A stretch of DNA of 64,000 bases from Sordaria brevicollis (GCA_033439795.1 JAUTDP010000008.1:806001-870000); one strand, 5' to 3'. Shown: positions 23,165-34,949, numbered from the stretch's first letter. Numbers and translations: made by a program. Notes: generated by a model from the letters alone, not told the origin.

Positions 23165-24948
23165 ATGGTTCTCAAGACCTTCGCCTCGCCAGAATGGCGG
23201 TTAGACAAGCCCATCCACACAGAGCGTCCCGTAAGGGTAATCTGCATCGGTGCTGGAGCTTCGGGCCTGCAACTTGCGTACAAGCTTCAGAAACATATTA
23301 GCAACTTTAGCTTGACAGTGTATGAGAAGAACCCCGAGGTGTCAGGAACGTGGTATGAGAACAAATATCCAGGGTACGTACGAGTCTTGCTCCGCAGTCC
23401 AAGCCGCACACACTGACACATAACGGCAGCTGCGCTTGTGATGTCCCTTCGCACAACTACACGTACTCCTTTGAGCCAAAGACAGACTGGTCCGGTCTGT
23501 ACGGCACTGGACAGGAGATCTTTACCTATTTCAACGACTTTGCCGACAAGTATGGCCTTCGTCGGTACATCAAGACCCAGCACCAGGTGGTGGGAGCCAA
23601 ATGGACTGGATCCGGCTGGAAGGTTACCATCAAGAACCTCATAACCGGAGAAATCGTGAACGATACCTGCGACATTCTCGTCAATGCTGCAGGATTCCTC
23701 AACAATTGGAAGTGGCCAGATATTCCAGGGCTCGACAAGTACAAAGGCGCTCTTCTCCATTCAGCCAACTGGGATGAGACGGTGGACTTGAAGGGAAAGA
23801 CTGTCGGGCTCATCGGTAACGGATCGTCTGGCATACAAATCCTTCCAGCCATTCAGCCCATCGCCCAGAAAGTCATCCATTTTATGCGTAATGCAAACTG
23901 GGTGGCAGCTTTACCTGGGGGCGAAGGCCGCCAGTATAGCGAAGAGGAGAAGCGACGATTCGCAGAGGAGCCGGGCCACCTGCTTGCCTATCGCAGAAGG
24001 GTGGAACGTGGAAACAACGCCCTCCTTCCTGTTTTTATCAAAGGGTCAGACGCCAACAAGAAACTTGGCGAATACATGTTCAACACCATGAAAGAAAAGC
24101 TCGCAGGAAACAAGGAGCTGGAGGAGAAACTGATACCGAACTGGGCCGTGGGCTGTCGCCGACTCACCCCCGGTCCGGGATATCTGGAAGCCTTTGCGGA
24201 ACCGAACGTCCAAGTCGTGTTCTCCGGAGTGACTGAGGTAACAGAACGAGGGTGCAAGTGTGAAGATGGCACCCAGTATGACGTCCCTGACGTGCTTATT
24301 TGCGCCACTGGGTTTGATGTATCGTATCGGCCACGGTTTCCCATTGTTGCTGGCGACAAGAATCTGCAAGACGTTTGGGCAGAGGATCCCGAATCGTACT
24401 TGGGCTTGGCTGTTGCCGACTTTCCCAACTATTTCATGATCTTTGGCCCCAACTGCCCGATTGGAAACGGGCCTTTGCTGCCTGGCGTCGAGGCGCAGAC
24501 GGACTACATGGTCAAGATGATTGACCACTGGCAGACACACAACATCCGGACCTTCACACCCGACGCGGCCGCGGTCCGGGATTTCATTGCGTACAGGGAC
24601 CAGTTTATGCCCAAGACCGTATGGGCGGATGCGTGCAAGGCTTGGTACAAGTCGAATGGCAAAGTTACGGCTTTGTGGTGCGGGTCAACGCTGCACTATC
24701 TCGAGGCTATCAGGCAGATCAGATTCGAGGACTGGAAGTTTGAGTACGAGGGCAATCGCTTCACCTACCTTGGAAACGGCCAGAGCCAGACAGAGACGAA
24801 CCCAGACGCAGACCATGCGTACTACATTCGCAACGAGGACGACGATCTGCCGCTGGCGAGGAACAAGATGACCAACATCATCAACAAGACCAGCGTCGCT
24901 GTCGTGGCCGAAAACAGTGGCGAAGGCGTGTTTTTCAGCGGGATCTAA
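23165..24948 (+). CDS. Baeyer-Villiger-type flavin monooxygenase
   Basis: NADPH/FAD enzyme that would insert oxygen next to a ketone, giving an ester or lactone; 575 aa. Exons 23165-23373 and 23430-24948; the 56-bp intron splits a Gly codon in KYPGCACDVPSH, a motif typical of this group. The N-terminal FAD motif is GAGASGLQLA (residues 29-38). The Baeyer-Villiger fingerprint appears as YKGALLHSANWD, and the second NADPH motif as GLIGNGSSGIQILP. CATGFD is the ATG motif before the C-terminal part. No signal peptide; cytosolic. It lies beside a secreted protein gene and the starch LPMO. The ATG at 23165 has an AAAATGG context. Confidence 0.9.
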
Positions 24949-25800
24949 TGTTTCCGTCGCGTTTCAATAAGATTATTTGCGATATCAAAGAGAAATTCAA
25001 ATATCCGAATTCGTTGAATCGTGACGTTCCGACCTGTCCATACCTAGATTTCCTTGAGAAGGATGTTGTCGAGGAGAAAGTCGTGGATGGACAAAGGGAA
25101 TTTCCACTTGCAAGTGCGGTGGCTAGAAAGAAAAAGCCTGGTGGGTGACGACCTAGCGCCATGGGAAGCAGGAACACACTGCAGCTTCCCCGCACAGAGG
25201 GCACCCGCAGCGCCTTCCTCTTTTCTAGGTACACCACGCAGCTCGCCGCTGAATTCCACTTCTTTCCCATTTCATTGCCCAATTCAACTTTCCTCCTCTT
25301 TACATAAAAAACTTTCAAGAATCCAGGCCTTGTAGTTGGGAGCGGCTCTATCCTCCGAACTATACTTCAGTTCTCACTTAGTTTTCTCTCAATTTTTCGT
25401 CCTTTCTCCTGCGAACCTGTCAGGGTACATACGGGTCATTACAGCGCAACCAAAGTGGTCCTTTGTTTAATCGGTGTAGCTTCCACACCGAGCTAGTGCA
25501 CTAACAGTGTGCGCGCGCAGCCGTAGCTTTAACGGCTAGGACACCATCTCAGTGAAAGAACAGCAAAGGCTGTGGTCTCAAACCAATTTTTGAACACGCG
25601 TGTCATTCATTCGTCAACAGGAGAAGAAATTTATATGTACAAGAGCCCCATCCCAAGTATAGACATAGAACTAGTGCTGACCTTTTTGTCCTCCAGCATC
25701 CAGATCCCTCCCCGCATCATTCGACTCGGCAACTCTTACAACCTGACACTCCCGATCTCTTGCGCTCGGCCCCTCAACTCCAAACAGGCACATCGACAGC
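24949..25800. other. Convergent intergenic region
   Basis: 852 bp between the stops of the monooxygenase and the LPMO. No gene seen. A long 3' flank is likely on both sides; a GTGCGCGCGC run lies near 25511. Confidence 0.5.
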
Positions 25801-27084
25801 TTACTTCCACGAGGAAGCGGCAGTCACCGAGTCAGAGCAGCTCTGGGGAACAGTGTACAACCTGTTGGGGTCGCTCTCCCAGGTCGCGGCGCCGCTGCTG
25901 GACACCTTGACGAACTTGTACTCAAACTTGGTACCAGCAGGGAGCTTGACGGTGGTGGTCCAGAGAGGGTTGCTGGTGGTGTACTGAGCAGCAGACAGGG
26001 CGACGCCGGACGAGGGGTTCCAGCTACCGAGCTGCGAGATGGAACCAACAAGCTTGATGGACTCGCCATAGCTGGTGCTGACCTTGTGATTGAAGGTCAC
26101 AGCGACGGTGGCAGCGGGCGTGCAAGAGGCATCGGCAGTCTTGCTGCTTGTGACAAGAGTGGTGGCTGTGGTCTTGGTGGTGGTGGGCGCGGTCTCGCCA
26201 TTGCTGCCGACAATGGCAATGTCAGCGCAGGAGAGGTAGACCTGAGCGGTCTGGAAAGAGTTCCAGCGGAACGAGAGCAAGGTGTGGCCGGAGACGTAGT
26301 TGGGGATCTTGATCTTCTTGGTGACGGTGTAGCCGCCAGCAATGGTGGTGAAGCAAGAACCGCGAGGAGCGTTGTCAACACCCTGGCAAGCACGGCGGTT
26401 GTCGGCTTGGAAGGCGTTGCAGGCTAAGTCACACGGTCAGCAAAGTCCTCTGAAGCTGAGTTAGGCTAACTTACTGAACCAGTCATTCCTCCAGCAAGCT
26501 TGGCCGGGCTGGCAGTCTGGGCTGAAGTTGCAGTTCTGGCCATTAACATCCGTGCAGGAAAGAGTGCCCCTCTCGAAGCAGTCCTCAGCAGCCTGCTTCT
26601 CAGCCTCGGTCGGGAGATAGCCAGGAGTGAGGAACTTGTTGACAAGCGCTTGGTCTTGGCAGATACGGTAGGAGAACATGCCACCATGGTCACCGTTGTT
26701 ATCAACACACCACTGGACATCGACAACGTCGCCAGCCTTGTAAGTCACAACAGGAGAGTTACCCCAGTTGGCCGCCGGCTGGTTGTAATCGATGCTGACA
26801 CGCGCGTTGTAGCCGCAAGGACCACTCCTGCCAACCCTAGCTTCGGTAACGTTGGGCCATGCGGTCACGGGCTCAAGAATGGAGCATTCGGGGCAAGTGT
26901 CCAAGCCAGCCTAAAAAAAAACACGGATCAGCACGATCGATCTTCCCACGATCCAACGATCGTCAGGGCAACTGCTTACCTCCGCGCCAAGTCTGGTACG
27001 ACTGAAAGGAATGGTCAAGTAACCATGGGCGTCGACCGCGACGGCCGACGCAATGGCAGCCAAGCTGATGGAAGAAAGCTTCAT
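25801..27084 (-). CDS. Starch-active lytic polysaccharide monooxygenase, AA13 with CBM20
   Basis: Secreted copper enzyme that cleaves alpha-1,4-glucan chains of starch oxidatively. Exons (minus strand) 26980-27084, 26475-26910 and 25801-26423, with introns of 69 and 51 bp, encode 387 aa. The signal peptide (1-19) ends exactly before His20, the N-terminal copper ligand ([16 protein letters not shown]). The second ligand is the His in NNGDHGGMF. The many Cys residues ([20 protein letters not shown]) are family disulfides. A short Thr/Ser-rich linker precedes a C-terminal CBM20 of ~100 aa with [16 protein letters not shown] and the starch-binding Trp pattern. It matches my memory of the N. crassa AA13 enzyme (NCU08746). 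A Copia element sits about 440 bp upstream of the ATG. Confidence 0.95.
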
Positions 27085-27522
27085 TTTGACGAGGTGAAAG
27101 CGAAGACCGGAAGCTGAGGAGGATGACCGAGGAAGTGTGCCTGACTGTCTGAATGAATATGCATTTTCAGCGGTTCGGCTAATCCTTTAAGTACTTCTTC
27201 AACAGGACGACGGCATCTTCGTGTCCAGAGACCCTTTTACCATGCATAGCCTGCCGGCAAAGTTTTCTCGACGATCTTGCTAATACGACCGAAGTACTGC
27301 CATGAAGATGACGTTGGGCGCTTTCGATGACCCCCTCAGCGGCCTGGACGGCGCAATGTTTCCAGGCCATCTACGCATGTGATTTTGGTACCAAGAACCG
27401 CCATACCACTCTTGGCGGACTTGCCCAGATGACTTGCATGAGAGCGAGATGTGTTTATGCCAAAGCGCAGTCAAAAATCCGGGGCCCCAGGATGCTAGCC
27501 GTTGGAGACTTGGAGATTGTGG
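27085..27522. other. Promoter of the AA13 gene, cut short by a Copia element
   Basis: Only 438 bp of unique sequence remain between the LPMO start codon and the target duplication of the retrotransposon. No TATA box is obvious. Regulatory sites further upstream would now lie 4.4 kb away, beyond the element. Confidence 0.5.
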
Positions 27523-27527
27523 GGATG

Positions 27528-27697
27528 TGTCAGATACAGGGGTGGGTTTCCTGCCACCGCCTTCCTTATATAATCTAGATTGCTGGGCAAAACCCTGATT
27601 TCTATGTACGGGATTTTTCCTAGTCACAGAACAGATTCTACACAATACACACTCTACACCCTTATTCTCAATACCCCTATATTATTATTATTCTACA
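27528..27697 (+). repeat. 5' LTR of the Copia element
   Basis: Begins TGTCAGATACAGG and ends TATTCTACA. It differs from the 3' LTR at about 17 sites, all transitions. The outer half is intact and the inner half carries most of this copy's changes. Confidence 0.88.
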
Positions 27698-29939
27698 ATT
27701 AAAAGTCTTATTTACAACCCCCCGATTATAGTAACCCGGCAGAATATAATAATAATAGCGATATTCGATTAATAATAATAATTATTATAATATCTTCGAT
27801 TACCGATCTTAAGAAAGCGGGCGACGCCGTCCTTAGGTCTATTAACGATTAAATTATATAGGATAAAGGATTTTAATCGAAGGTATTCGAATTAAAATTA
27901 TAGAAGTATATTAATCCCGATAATAAAAAGCCGTAATTTATTATCCCTATAAAACTTATTATTAAAGACTTTATAAATCCTTTAATTTATACCGCAATTA
28001 TCACTACTAATTCGACCAATAACCTTAGCATTAGCGATTCCTAATTTCAATAAGAAATTTTTCAATTTATTAAAGAAAATTATACGGTTAGTAGACCCGC
28101 CGCGAAAATACGCAATTATATTTCGATACCGCCTCCTTCTTAATAGAAAGCGACTACGCTTACGCTTATTAATACCGCCGCTATTTAGCCGGCTATTAAG
28201 GCCCTAACTTTTCTTATCGCTTTAGCCCTAATTCCAATTTTATATATAATACGCCATTACGGTTTCCTAATTAAATATAATTATTATAATTATTAAGAAA
28301 TTATAACCGATTATCGTTATAATATAAAAATTTAGGAAATTTATAAAAAAAAGATTATTACCCTTCATACTTAAATAAAAAATAATATTAATTAATACTT
28401 TTAATTAACCTATTTTAAAAGAATTATTTCCTTATCTATTTAATATAATATAGTAAAATTTAACGTTTAATTCGACGAAGAATAAACCTACGATAATATC
28501 CGCGCCAATTACTATAATAAGATTAATATTACGATTTATCCCCGTAATTAAATTAATTAATTATAAGAGTAAGAATATATTATAATTATTAATAAATATT
28601 TTAAAGTTAATAAATATATTAACCTTAAAATATAGAAGACCGATTTTTTTAATATAATAAATAAATTTAGTAATTCCCCTTTTAAAAATTAGGCTACGTC
28701 CTTTAAAATTACGGATAAAAGGCTCCTAGACGATAATTTTATTTATTTAAACTTAACCTACAATTTTAAGGAACGGATTTATAATTACTACCCTAAAAAG
28801 TTACGTAACTAAATCCTAAAAAGTAATACGTTTTTTACCTTTATATTTAATAATCGAATTACAGGGGACGCCTCTAATAATACTAGTAAGAAACGCGGCT
28901 AAAATATTAATAATTAAAATAATAAGCGCTAAAAGCGAATTTGCGAAGCTTACGAAAAATTTAACTACTCTTATAATAAGTATTAATATATAATCCCCTC
29001 TTTAACGCTTAATTCTAATTAAATTCCTAATTAATGTATTTAAAATATAATTAATAAGAATTATTAAAGGAGTACTTAATTTATTTAAAGGTTCCGTAAA
29101 TTAAATACTAAAATTGTATTAATATAATAGATTCTTATTAAAAGGTTAATAAAATTTACGATTAATACCCTTAATAGCGGGCTTTAATTTAAAGGTCGGA
29201 AGATTAATAAAATTAACTATTAATTTAATTTCTTAGTATTAAAATTTCGATAAGAAGCCTTAATATATTTACTAAGAAATTTAATTATTCTTAATTTAGG
29301 TATAATAATTTATATTTTTAATGAAATTAGCCGTTTTAAAAACTTTACCCTTATAAATAAAGGAAATTATATTTAGGTTAATAACGGTTTATTAATAATT
29401 AAAGGATATAGGACCGTCTATATCCTAATTAACGATAATAAAAGTAATTTCTTTAAATTTCGTTTAGATAACGTAGCGCTAATTTTAAATATAGTTTATA
29501 ATTTTATATCCCTTCGAAAATTTATAGAATTCGATTACTCCTAGGATACTATTAACTCCTATATTCGCGCCCCCGATCTTTCCTATTATTATTCTATTTC
29601 TAATTATTTCTAATAATTTATTTTTAAATATATTCTTCTTAACTTCTATAAAAATAACGCTAACTAATCCTTTTTTAACGTTCGAATTCCCTAGAGTAAA
29701 ACCGTTAAAAGACTTTAAAAGGGAGATATTTTACGCTAATATTTTAAATTTAATTACCTTAAACCCGAAACCTTTATTTAATTAATTAATAAAAAATATA
29801 GTATATATTTTAAAGGTTTAAATCTAATATATTATAATACGTATATAATAATTAAATTAAAACGCTAAATTAGGAGGGCTATTTACGTCGCGTTTAAAGG
29901 ATTAAAACAAAGGGTAGCCACCGATTTTTTCAAATATAC

Positions 29940-31500
29940 TCTAATAAAGGTAGGATTTAATTAGGTTTTTATATTAATAGTAATAATTAACCGCTAATCT
30001 AATTACCTTTAAATATATTACTTTATTAAAAAAATTACCGACTCCATTATTATAGCCCTATCTTCCCTTATTATTAGCTTAAAAACCTAATATTAAATTT
30101 AAATATAAATAATCGAATATAATAACGAAATTATAATAATTAAACCTAAAGTCGCTACTTTTCTATTATAATAAAGTATTAAAGTCGAACCTTCTACGCC
30201 GTATACTTAAATATAGAACGGCGGCGTTAAACGTTTAGGGGGTATATTTAGCGAAAAAGCCAAAATTATAAAAGAATTTATAAATTTTCTAAAAGAATTC
30301 TAGAGAAAAATTATAGTAGTTATAACTTACCTTTTTAATAAAACTCTTAAATATAATTTTAATTAAAAAACCCTAAAAGAATATTTTAAAACCTATATAA
30401 TAAATTGCGACGGCGGTTAGTAAAAGGTAATCCTTACTTTAATATATTTAAAAGTCTATAATTATAAAGCTTTTACATTTATAATAAAAATCCTACGTAA
30501 CTATAATAAAATTAAAAAGCTTAAGAGACGTATTTAGGTTAATTATTTAATCGGTTATTAATCGTTAAATATTTACCGAATTTAGAATCCCTATATTAAT
30601 TCGATTATAATAATTAGAAATATAATTTTCAATAAAAACGAAATTTTTATAGGTAATATCGAGAAATTTTAAAACTCGTTTAAAATCTCCTTAGAAGAAT
30701 TAGCCGTATAATTAAATAATTTTTATTAATTAAAAAACGATTCTATTATACCCTTCCTAATTCTAAAGAATTATACCGACGACGAATTAAATAATTTCGG
30801 TCTAATTATCGAATTTATACCCGCGGAGCTAAAGACCCCTATAATCCCTACCGAACCCACCGGGTATATATATAAATAAAAAGAGGAATTACTACGTCTT
30901 TAAATACTAAAGCGACCGGATAATTAATAAAATATAATAATAAATAAAATAAATAAATTAATTAATTACAATTTACCGATTCCCCTTAATAATCTAACTT
31001 CGTTTCTTATTAGGAATTTAAACCGCGTCCCTTTAATATAACCTCCTACCTATTTCCCCCGAACGGATTAATATTTATATTAGGTAATATTTTTCCTAAA
31101 CGCGCCTAATTTCTATTAAATTAATATATATAACGGTCGCATTATCGATCGTATTAATTTAAATTAATTAAAGAAATTCGGGTTAGAAATCGATAATGAC
31201 GATTTCTATACGGATTCGAAATTTACTATTAACGACGTTAAAAGGTATAATATATTAAATATATTAAATACCTTATACCGCCGAGAATTCCCCCCTCTAC
31301 TTAAAAATTATTAAAACCTTTATTTCCATCCTTTTTAAAAGATATTTTATTAAATTAAAAGGGAGCATCTTCAAAATTATAATATAAAAGGATTATAGAA
31401 GTAAGTAAATTAAGAAGAATATTAAGGAATTATCCCCCTCGATTCTATATAAATATATATTTATAAATTTAGCGCCGACGGGATTCGAATCCGCGACCTT
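29940..31500 (+). pseudogene. Copia pol relic: integrase and start of reverse transcriptase
   Basis: Reading through stops gives an integrase core with a T-D-N/C-D-N-E-like segment and NGGVKRLGG near 30220, where N-G-x-x-E-R is expected. It continues with the Copia-specific C-terminal integrase block, Y-L-I-G-Y, S-L-N-I-Y-R-I, N-P-Y, and V-I-F-N (about 30535-30640). Near 31440-31485 a weak L-D-x-x-x-x-Y-I-Y-K-F-x-A-D-G matches the start of Copia RT; nothing RT-like follows. Order integrase-then-RT marks Copia rather than Gypsy. Confidence 0.7.
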
Positions 31501-31613
31501 TAGGAATAGTTATTAAAAATAATCCGGAGAATATATTATTAAATATAATTTAAAAATACCGTACAATTATTTAATATAAGACCCTAACGCTTTAATTATT
31601 AAACTACGGCGCC
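31471..31613 (-). pseudogene. tRNA-like relic inside the Copia element
   Basis: The minus strand starts GGCGCCGTAGTTTAATAATT, with a box A-like TAGTTTAA..TTAAAGCG. It ends with a perfect box B (GGATTCGAATCC) and a 3' acceptor strand pairing with the 5' one (GGCGCCG with CGGCGCT, one G-U pair). Between D arm and T arm lies about 70 extra AT-rich bases, either an intron or an insertion. RIP-type changes spoil the D loop, so it is unlikely to be functional. The anticodon cannot be read safely; Met-type spacing is one option. Confidence 0.55.
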
Positions 31614-31792
31614 CGGCTAATTATTAAAAATTAATACCGCGGACCTTCTAAATATAGTACGATTAATAGGCGATGCCTTTAAAAGCAACTATTTAGGGAT
31701 TTATCAACTTTAAGGGTATAGAATTTAGGAATGGCTTTATCTAGGCGCTTTTAACTAATTTTCTAGCATGCGCCAATATAGCTGGGGGGGTA

Positions 31793-31962
31793 TATTAGAT
31801 ATAGGGGTGGGTTTCCTACCACCGCCTTCCTTATGTAATCTAAATTGCTAGGTAAAACCCTGATTTCTGTGTGCGGGATTTTTCCTGGTCACAGAACAGA
31901 TTCTATACAATACACACTCTGCACCCTCATTCTCAATACCCCTGTATTGCTGCTATTCTACA
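31793..31962 (+). repeat. 3' LTR of the Copia element
   Basis: 170 bp. Its first, inner half is RIP-mutated (TATTAGATATAGG instead of TGTCAGATACAGG); its outer half is nearly pristine. It ends TATTCTACA, followed by the target duplication GGATG. Confidence 0.88.
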
Positions 31963-32542
31963 GGATGCAGCCATGCACACCGTTGGATCGAGGTTGTTTC
32001 GGTTAGTAGCAACGGTGCTTCGTCGGCCTCTGTTACTCTTCTGGGCCTTCCTTCCGGGGTAGCAACCGGCTTCACAGCGTTGCAAACGGCCCGAATCCTT
32101 GCCTCCGATACCCCAGAATCCCCACGTTTTCCATGTCTATTGCTACCCCTATTAGACCGAGCCAGGTACGAAACCTTGGAGGCCTTGGTATAAGGGTGCA
32201 TTTGGGCTCGAGATGGAATGGAACATTGGCTGTGAGTCGCCGGGCTTTGGGCAATGCCCGGATTTCCAGTTGGGGCAGATGACATGGTTTCAGCTCAAGC
32301 GAGAAAAGCCCGTCAAGTGATTTGGAAGAGGCTTCAGGGCGAAAACAATTCTTTCCTTCGACAGTATGATGTCTTCTTTCTCTCTTCCAACTTCAACACC
32401 ATCTCCGACACCCTCATCAATTCTTCTTCACTTCGGCGACATTCCGGATGACCACTTGGGGAACATCATCAACGTCTGTTTTAGTCCAGCGTGCGCCCTC
32501 CAGTGAGATAACGTACCTCGTCAGATTCTGCTTCTATCCAGA
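31963..32542. other. Intergenic region downstream of the Copia element
   Basis: Normal composition. A minus-strand frame from 32285 reads into the 3' LTR and is basic and Ser/Thr-rich, but I recognise nothing in it. It could be the stub of a gene cut by the element or simply a chance frame. Confidence 0.4.
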
Positions 32543-33168
32543 TCATCCTATTCTCTCTACACCGTCCTCATCTTCCTCTTGCGGTGGTGGCGGCACCTCA
32601 ACAATGACCGCATCAAGTTCCATCGCCCCTTCTAAGGGCCCAACGCAGGTCATGTCCTCTGTGATCACTTCAGGACAGGTCAAATGGAACTCGCCGGATC
32701 CAATGGCATATTGCGGCCTAGTAGCTCACTTCCATCAGCATATGTCACCAGGTAATAGACGCTCAAGCGCCAGTGTTAACTCTGCTACACCAAGACTAGG
32801 ACATACCTCGGCGTTTCTGCTCCTTCGCCACCATCACACTCCCATGTCTTGTTGAAGGTAATCTGCGCCAGCTCGATATTGATGTAAAAGCGTACTAGCA
32901 CATCTTTATCGCTCGGCAACCGCGTTTCGTTGGGCAGACAGATGCTGTTGAACTGCAAGTCACAGGTGAAAAGGTCGACGGCGCTCGTGGTTGAGCTCTG
33001 CACTTCCAAAGAGACGATGCCAGGCGTGAAGGTGTCGTTGCTGTAGGTTACGTTGACGGAGAGCAGTGTCCACTTGGGAATGGGCGGACATTTTGTTAAG
33101 GGGTGGGCAAAAGTAAGAGTCAAGAGGGACAGAAGAACGAAAAAGAGGTGGCAAATTGGTTGATACAT
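32543..33168 (-). CDS. Small secreted protein, same family as 21217-21912
   Basis: 178 aa. Exons 32807-33168 and 32543-32717; the 89-bp intron has GT..AG ends and a GCTGA branch point, and the frames join cleanly. The start at 33168 gives a signal peptide (MYQPICHLFFVLLSLLTLTF) with cleavage near FAHP. The body reads KWTLLSVNVTYSN, LFTCDLQFNSIC, FYINIELAQITF, KTWECDGG and then, across the intron, PQYAIGSGEFHLTC. Compare W-x-C-D...F-x-A-x-G/T-x-x-x-L-x-x-x-C in each repeat of the protein at 46195-47969. Four N-glycosylation sites (NVT, NDT, NET, NKT) fit secretion. The tail is acidic with a Pro run. The AA1-like fold is a guess. It is head to tail with the RBR ligase gene, 340 bp away. Confidence 0.72.
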
Positions 33169-33510
33169 ACTTGGTCCGATCAATTTTGGGACAAGACTAA
33201 CTGACACAGGTAAACCACCAAGGATTGAGGTTGGAGATGTCGTCGAAGCTCTCCTTGTTGAAAATTACTGACACTTGACCCAGTAGGTTCGAGACGCGTA
33301 GCCATTAGATCTTTATCCGGGCTGTTCGATAGCTTGACCAGCGCAGTCCTTTGCTATCACATCCCCTCGTATCCAGTTGGAGTTACATGAGTAACCGCTC
33401 GCACCTTCATTCTCCCGGCTGAATGCCGCAATATCGATCAGCCCGAGGCAACTGCAACGACGGGTTGAAACCGGTATGTACCCCTCTCTTCCCCACGCAA
33501 ACAATGAACC
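33169..33510. other. Short intergenic region
   Basis: Upstream of the small secreted protein gene and downstream of the RBR ligase gene, both on the minus strand. Nothing recognised. Confidence 0.5.
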
Positions 33511-34949
33511 TCAAAGACGGTTGAAGCGACATCTTCTGCAGGCGAGGACGCGGCACTGCTGGCATTCATAGATGAATTCCGGCAACCAGTCACGACACTC
33601 CTCACACTGATGTCGTCCTCTTCGGCTTGTCCAACGGCCATTATGAACACATTCATGATTCTGGAGCAAGTATTGTGCCGCCGCCTGTACACGAGCCTGT
33701 CTTTCGCGTACCGGGAGCCGCGCGCCATTCGCATCTCGGTTAACATGTCTGTGTGCTTGAGCCATGAGAGCTTGCTCGCTGAACAGTTCACAAGGACAGG
33801 CCTTTGGAGTCTGCCATCTCTCGCCACAAACGTAGCAGAATTCAGCACCACAAAGGCAGGCTGTGCACCAAGGTTAGTTCTAATTCACCGAAGCTCCATG
33901 ATATTGTGGTGAAAGAAGATGATACGCTTACTGATGTGATTGCAGCCTGTACCCAGTTCCACCATCCTGTGGCAAGAATAACACCTCTTCCAACCTTCTC
34001 TCTCTGCCATCTCTAGCACATCCTGTGTAGAGTTGTCTTGAGGACAGTCCATGCCCACATGGGCCTGGCTCTTGCAGAGAGCGCATGTCCTCAAGTGACA
34101 CTTGACGCACATACCAACGTTGTTATGAATGACCAGAGGCGGTATGAACTGAGAGCAAGTCGGTTGGAAGCAGTAAGTAGGGTTCTCTGTTTCGTATTCC
34201 AGCTTCTTGGCTAGGTATCTCCCAACCAGTTTTGGCCCGAGCAAGAAGCGCGCCTTGTCCAAAGCGATCGGCTCGCGGCAACACCGAGGGGGAAATAATG
34301 TTCTATCCGTCAACAGACGTGTGAACAGTTCGACCAAACATCCCTTACACATGTGGTGCTCACATGGAAAGGTAGCCACCTCATAAAAGCGGAAGCTATT
34401 TGTACATATCACACACTCCCTCATTACTGATGTATTCGGTCCAGTCCCTAGGGTAGCCGAGCGAGAGCGGCTAGCGGCCCACGACGAGGACTCGGCTACA
34501 CCGTTTCCAACCGGATTGGAGATGTATATGGCGCTCAACTTGTCGATGAAATCCTCCTCGAGGGGTTCCGTGACCATGGAGAAAGTCGGACTCGTTGGTC
34601 TGGCTTGCGGCTGGGGTACGCCACCTAACGAGCAGGCCATCTGGCGGTCTTGCCTCGCCTGCTCTTCAGCCTGCATCATCTCGGCGATAGCGGAGGCATC
34701 CTGACGAACAGCATCGACGATGCTGGCGCACATGGCGCGGTCGGCGAGACGCTGGTTGACGGAAGCCAATTCTGCCTCGTACGCCGCAATGGCCGTCTCC
34801 AGGTCCGTTGTCTCCCCCGCTCGGCGTTTTCCTTTCCCGTTGATTGCTTCTTGGAGCTCGTTGAGGTCTTGGAGGTGGAATTCGATCGTGAGTTTGAGGG
34901 TCTCGAGGTCGAGGCCGGATCGGTCGATATCTAAGAGATTGACATCCAT
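33511..34949 (-). CDS. RBR-type E3 ubiquitin ligase (RING1-IBR-RING2)
   Basis: Would take ubiquitin from an E2 onto its own Cys and then onto a target; cytosolic or nuclear. Exons 33932-34949 and 33511-33860, separated by a 71-bp intron, give 455 aa. The N-terminal ~110 residues are a predicted helical or coiled-coil region (DLETLKLTIEFHLQDLNE, AIAAYEAELASVNQ). RING1 begins at Cys179 (CVICTNSFRFYE, CEHHMCKGC). The IBR follows (TYCFQPTCSQF, CVKCHLRTCALC). RING2 spans the intron: CYSCHRMVE..GCNHITC then LCGAEFCYVCGERW; Cys341 in HITC is in the place of the catalytic Cys of this class. A C-terminal Cys-rich tail (CEECRDWLPEF, CQQCRVLACRRC) may bind another zinc. The substrate is unknown. The layout is usual for fungal members. 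Confidence 0.93.

Larger units (their letters stand above)
27528..31962 (+). mobile_element. Copia (Ty1-type) LTR retrotransposon, RIP-mutated, internally deleted
   Basis: 4435 bp with 170-bp LTRs (27528-27697, 31793-31962), flanked by GGATG on both sides (27523-27527, 31963-31967). A run of seven G (31784-31790) just before the 3' LTR is the likely polypurine tract. The inside is AT-rich with many stops. Conceptual reading of the plus strand gives Copia integrase features and the first bases of reverse transcriptase, but there is no room for the rest of RT and RNase H. The polymerase homology stops at a tRNA-like relic at 31471. The copy is non-autonomous and dead. Confidence 0.88.

Noticed and set aside
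31963..32285. A gene cut by the Copia insertion
   Set aside because: Joining the flanks after removing the element extends the minus-strand frame by only about a dozen codons to a stop, and nothing in it is recognisable.
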